Assembly: GCF_009730915.1 (NCBI RefSeq)
Contig: NC_052474.1
Location: forward strand, 5,181,501 to 5,245,500
Reading direction: 5' to 3'
Source of the DNA: Dioscorea cayenensis subsp. rotundata
Lineage: Eukaryota; Streptophyta; Magnoliopsida; Dioscoreales; Dioscoreaceae
Length of the DNA: 64,000 nt
The translations under genes and the position numbers were made by a program. Below, in pieces: positions 59,810 through 64,000 of this stretch. Every line of letters begins with the position of its first letter. Position 1 is the first letter of the stretch. The notes beneath the pieces were generated by a model, which had not been told where the DNA came from, searched no databases, and saw nothing but the letters and a program-made list of their open reading frames with translations.

Positions 59810-61425
59810 ATCTGAATCCCAAATGGAAAGAAGAAGGTAGAGTGTAAAGCATATAAATTTTTCTTTTTAAATTCTTTCTTTTGGGGTTTTGGGCTAGTGA
59901 GAGAATCTATGAAGAGATGAGACACCAACACTTGCATGCATGAAGAGAGAGGCAAGAGAACACAAAGGAAAGTAATAAAAGAAGTAGTGAAGATAGGGAC
60001 CGGTGCCAGGACTAGCAAACAAGAATCAATGCTTGTGAGGCACTGATGGAGGTGGCAACAACAGCAAGCCAGGAATATATTCAGTAGTAACTCATCAACA
60101 TGCAAGAAAATTTTTTAATCCATGCAAGCCTCCAAAACTTATGAGCATTAGCCTCCAAAACACTGACATTAATTGAAAGCAATTGAACAGATGTCATGTT
60201 TGCATGAACTTTCAATGTTGTCATGATGAGGAACAGTGCATCATAACAAATTTGAAACATCTGAAAGCTCACATGCCACCATACAAACTTTAGTATAAAT
60301 GGAAGTTAAATTTAAAAAGAGGAATTACTAGTACTTCATTTCTTTGCATGATAATGTAACACATTGGCCTAATCTTGTCTAGCCTAACAAGGAAATATGA
60401 CCGTTGATTGAAAGGGCAGTGTTCTCATTGATGTAGAAAGCTTCATGTCTTTTCCAAATTCCACTTTGCATGTACCTTTTAGAATAAAATTGGTAGGTGG
60501 AAATGGAACATTAGCATGCAAACTTTGTTAACCAAATTCATCTCACTCTGAAGCTACATCCCAGAGAAAGAATATATTGTGGCCATCTATACTTGTGCAT
60601 GGGGAATCATATTCACAATAATATTATTTGGGTTTATTTGGTGAAGAGCTTTTTCTCTTCTATGATTCCTGTAGGAATTTTAAACTTAAAACAAAATTAA
60701 GAGCAAGGTTCAATGCTTTCATTAAAATGGCTATACTTGGAAAACTTTGGCTTTACTTTTTAGCATTTAGCAGACAAAAGGCACCTGCATGAGAATATGA
60801 TTCTGTGCTTTACCTGTTTTTATAAAAGAAGAAGTAGAATGGTTGTTATGCTTACTTTCATGATCAGAATTGATGAGCATTTTCTCAATTGTTAACTTGC
60901 AATTGGCAAAGCATGATTGAACTTTTAAAGAGTAATGAAACATTGAACATTTGCACACAAATTAAGATTGCCAAGTTTGTGAGAGATCGGATCTAAGATT
61001 ATGCTTTTATGAAAGTAATTTTATTTTTCATTCTTGTTTGCAAGCATAAATGAAAAGTAATTCAATTGTGTTAGTATTGGAAAGGAATTTATAAAACAGA
61101 AGATTAATGAAGTCTAGAAGCTTGCTTTCATGGATTCCCCTCTCTAGTTCTTTAGTTGTCTTGTCCTTTTATGTAATATATATATGAATTTCTAGATGCT
61201 GTATGCTAACATAAGGCAGCATCTTTTATGATGTAAACCAAATATAGCATGACACAACTTCAACAGTTGATGTTGTGTAAACCAAACATGGAGTTTATAA
61301 TATTCATATTCTTAATTTGTTTATATAGTTTCATGGGGAATCAATGAATAAACAGAAGTTTTTTTTTTTTATATAAAAACATATCACTAGCTAGGATACC
61401 CTCCTCCCTCCTATACATCACAAAC
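59810..61425. other. thioesterase promoter region and spacer
   Basis: No gene is seen. An open frame on the minus strand (60105-59647) is in frame with the thioesterase but lies upstream of its TATA box, so it is not used here. Confidence 0.5.
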
Positions 61426-61427
61426 CA

Positions 61428-61650
61428 AAACTTTTTGGGAAAGAGGAGCGGGATGAACCCACTAGAGATCCAAGGATGTGCACAAATCTCGGTGGAATAA
61501 GTGGGGACAGGGCCACACTCACATGGACACTGGAACCACCCGTACATAACCACTATTCACAACTCTCAAAAATATGCTCTCAGCCTAGAATCAAACTTTT
61601 ATTACTGGGTGAGAGCTCTATCGGCGACCCGTGTACCAATAAATCCGAAT
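61428..61650 (-). mobile_element. SINE, copy C
   Basis: On the minus strand a B-box-like AAAGTTTGATTCTAGG lies near 61590. It is followed by ATATTTTTGAGAGTTGTG, ACGGGTGGTTCCAGTG, TCCATGTGAG and, at the end, CCCGCTCCTCTTTCCCAAAAAG. These parts match SINE copies A and B in order. The A box is not clear. Confidence 0.6.
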
Positions 61651-64000
61651 GTCGTTGGCACACAAACCAAAACTTTAAATGTTTTGATTTTTATTAAACC
61701 TAGCACATCAAAGTGGCCATGTATGGATACTGCCTTTCCACTGTTTTTCCCCAGAAGTCCTACCCATCTTCTATAACCCTTTTCTCTCTTTCTCTGTGGC
61801 CGTAACTCACTTTTATTTTCATATTCCCCACGTTCCTCTTTTTATAAGGTGGAGTCATTGCATCTATTATGGTTGGGTTATCTTTCACTTTAATCTTTGC
61901 ATTCCTATTTTGTACTCGTGTTAAGAAATTGTGAGTTGTTTATCCATCCTCTTATTAAAAGATAAAATTTTATATTTAACTTATAAATATAATTTTTTTT
62001 TTTTTTTTTACAAAGACAACAATCAAAAAATAGACATGTATGATGATGTACTAGTTACGATGACTTAATTATTTCCTAGAGATTTATTAATTATGTCAAA
62101 CATTACAAATTACTAGTTATATAACACTTGTCACCGTTGTCAAAAAAAAATATTAGTTATTTTTTCTTGATATGATCGACCATCTCTAGTATTTTGACAA
62201 ATGAGTAACAAATTATTGACATATAATATGTAAATATATACATACATTATATATATATATATAGTAAATTTTTTATTTACATTTTATTAATGTTTTTAAA
62301 CACCTAAATAAGTTAGAATTTAGAAAGCTCGGTTACTGCGTACCATCAAATGCTATTTTGATTTCACTATTAAATCACTGTCACCTCAAACATGTGTTAT
62401 ATGTTAGACATGAAAAATAGAACTTTGACATTTGGTTTTTGTTAACGTGCATGAATGATCTTTTTTAAAATCATTTCTTTGGAGGCCGCTGTTCTGACTA
62501 GGTATAAGTATAGGGGTTTTGTTTTTTTCTGTAGAGAGCCTTAGGACTCCATGTAATTGAGGCTTTTTAATAGTTTCTAATTTAGGCTATTTAGCCTCAT
62601 ACCAGTTTTTTTTAAAACATTTATTTAATAAATTTGAGTACTTTGTCCATTTTTCAAAATAAAATAAAACCAAAGTTTAATCATAATTCTCTTTAAAAGA
62701 TTTTCATTATTTTTTTAGCCATCGGTAAACATCCACTATGGAAAAGCATATTTTTATATTTCATAGATATTTCAATACGTTTTAAAGAATAATTTGGATG
62801 TGCTATAACTCTGTTTAAAAAGCAGGCCTCCTAAATACACAAGTGATATGTATATATATACTCAAAGAAATTTCTTTCAAAATAAGTTACAAGATATTTT
62901 TGTAAAAAATAAGATATGATGAAAATTTTATTCGAAATTTTCTTAATCTAATTAAGGTGAAGAATTTTTATTGATATTTAATTAATTAACTAATTTCTTA
63001 AAATTAATCACATTAACATATGAATAGGTGTGATTGATAAGGTTGCTTTTGATTTTATGAATGCAAAATCCTTCAACACAAAAACTGTCTATAAATAGAA
63101 TTAGTTATAAGTTCGGGAGGAGGATAAAGTGGGTCAATAAGGCTATCATATTTTGTTGGCTCACCAAATAAAAAATAAAAGTATAATATAATAGCTTATC
63201 CTATCCTATCTTTTGTATTTTATCCACCAAATAGGCTTTTAATAATAACAATCATGCGAACAAATTATAATTTAATTTAAATTTTTAAATATTTTTGTGT
63301 TACTTCCAATGTAATATTTTATGTATTAGTCTCTCTATCAAAAAGTATTTCATATAAATAAGTATGACTTGACTATTAATTTTTAAAATATTTATAATAA
63401 TTTATACTTTTGTACACTAAAATACTTCCCAAATAAACCAACTAATTCTTCATCCCAATATATTAAAAACACAATTTTGAATACTACCATATGAGTGAGA
63501 GATTAAATCTCTAATAACTACAATGCTTCATGTCTTTTTTATATAACCCAATATGTCTATATATAACCCTCAATTAGGCATCATTAATTAACAATATGAA
63601 AATAATATAATTCATGTGTAAGATTTAATAACACTTTCATGTAACATGAACTTTTTTACAGATAACATTACGGTATTTGGTTTAAAATTTATGTAGTGGT
63701 CCAGTTTAATATTCATTAATAACAAATACCTTTAATGTTACTAAAAAGTCTCACTCTATTAACCAAGATATATTTGTTGATCACCAATAGCAATATAATA
63801 TGTGGCAATTAACAATAAATATAAAATTTATAGTTTTCATACAATACAATTTAATAATAAAGAGTGATAAACGCAAATCTCAAAAGGATAGATGGGCATA
63901 AAGTGCACCAATTATAGTGACTTACAAATCTCTTAAAGATTTACCAATATAGGACGGGCAATAAGAAAGGCAATGAAGGATATTCAACCACATACTTATC
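61651..64000. other. AT-rich terminal spacer
   Basis: No gene is recognised. It has short TA runs (about 62247-62265) and a poly-T run near 61991-62010. A stretch at about 62480-62600 (GGCTTTTTAATAGTTTC) resembles a LINE 3' tail but carries no coding part. Confidence 0.45.

Noticed and set aside
59647-60105. A 152-residue frame with an upstream ATG in frame with the thioesterase
   Set aside because: A TATA box at 59793-59800 lies inside it, the extension is unlike the family, and the frame runs through the exon 1 donor.

Overview
This window is nuclear DNA from a flowering plant. The evidence is spliced plant gene families with short exons, AT-rich intergenic DNA, a tRNA-derived SINE family, LINEs, a hAT-type MITE and an LTR remnant. 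The species cannot be fixed from the sequence. All exon models below were built by eye from splice sites and reading phase; there is no transcript evidence behind them.

Layout. 0-3.4 kb: non-coding DNA, then an intronless F-box gene (minus). 3.7-6.6 kb: a GC-rich LINE-type ORF1 relic. 7.6-10.4 kb: a three-exon gene for a 207-residue membrane protein (plus) whose first intron holds an old tandem duplication. 11.8-12.2 kb: a 95-residue double RanBP2-type zinc-finger protein (minus). 12.2-16.4 kb: intergenic, with a SINE and short tandem repeats. 16.4-21.3 kb: a ten-exon BRCC36-like K63 deubiquitinase (minus) with an apparent U12-type AT-AC intron. 21.3-25.5 kb: AT-rich spacer with a MITE-like repeat. 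25.6-29.8 kb: a 1000-residue PB1-Raf-like kinase (plus). 31.1-33.4 kb: a DUF1644 zinc-binding protein with a probable leader intron (plus). 35.5-37.0 kb: mitochondrial monothiol glutaredoxin GRXS15 (plus). 57.6-59.7 kb: acyl-protein thioesterase (minus).

The most unusual part is 37.8-57.2 kb, a tandem array of CXC/CRC-domain (tesmin/TSO1/LIN54-like, TCX) genes, all on the plus strand. Four copies can be read as complete spliced genes (368, 358, about 354 and 603 residues) and a fifth is a decayed fragment. They share exon order and phases, and three share a promoter module. They differ sharply in content. One carries three tandem 237-bp units inside an exon. One has lost most of its second CXC motif yet stays in frame through a new splice donor. 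One has Arg at the CXC1 position where Tyr is conserved. The C-terminal CAA/CAG/AAC repeat is read as poly-Gln in copies 1 and 3 and as poly-Asn in copies 2 and 4. A hAT MITE sits in the promoter of copy 2, and a LINE relic carrying a nested LTR lies between copies 3 and 4.

The remaining genes look like unrelated housekeeping and signalling genes. The zinc-finger, GRXS15 and thioesterase genes recall a gene neighbourhood on Arabidopsis chromosome 3, so the TCX array may have expanded inside an old conserved block.
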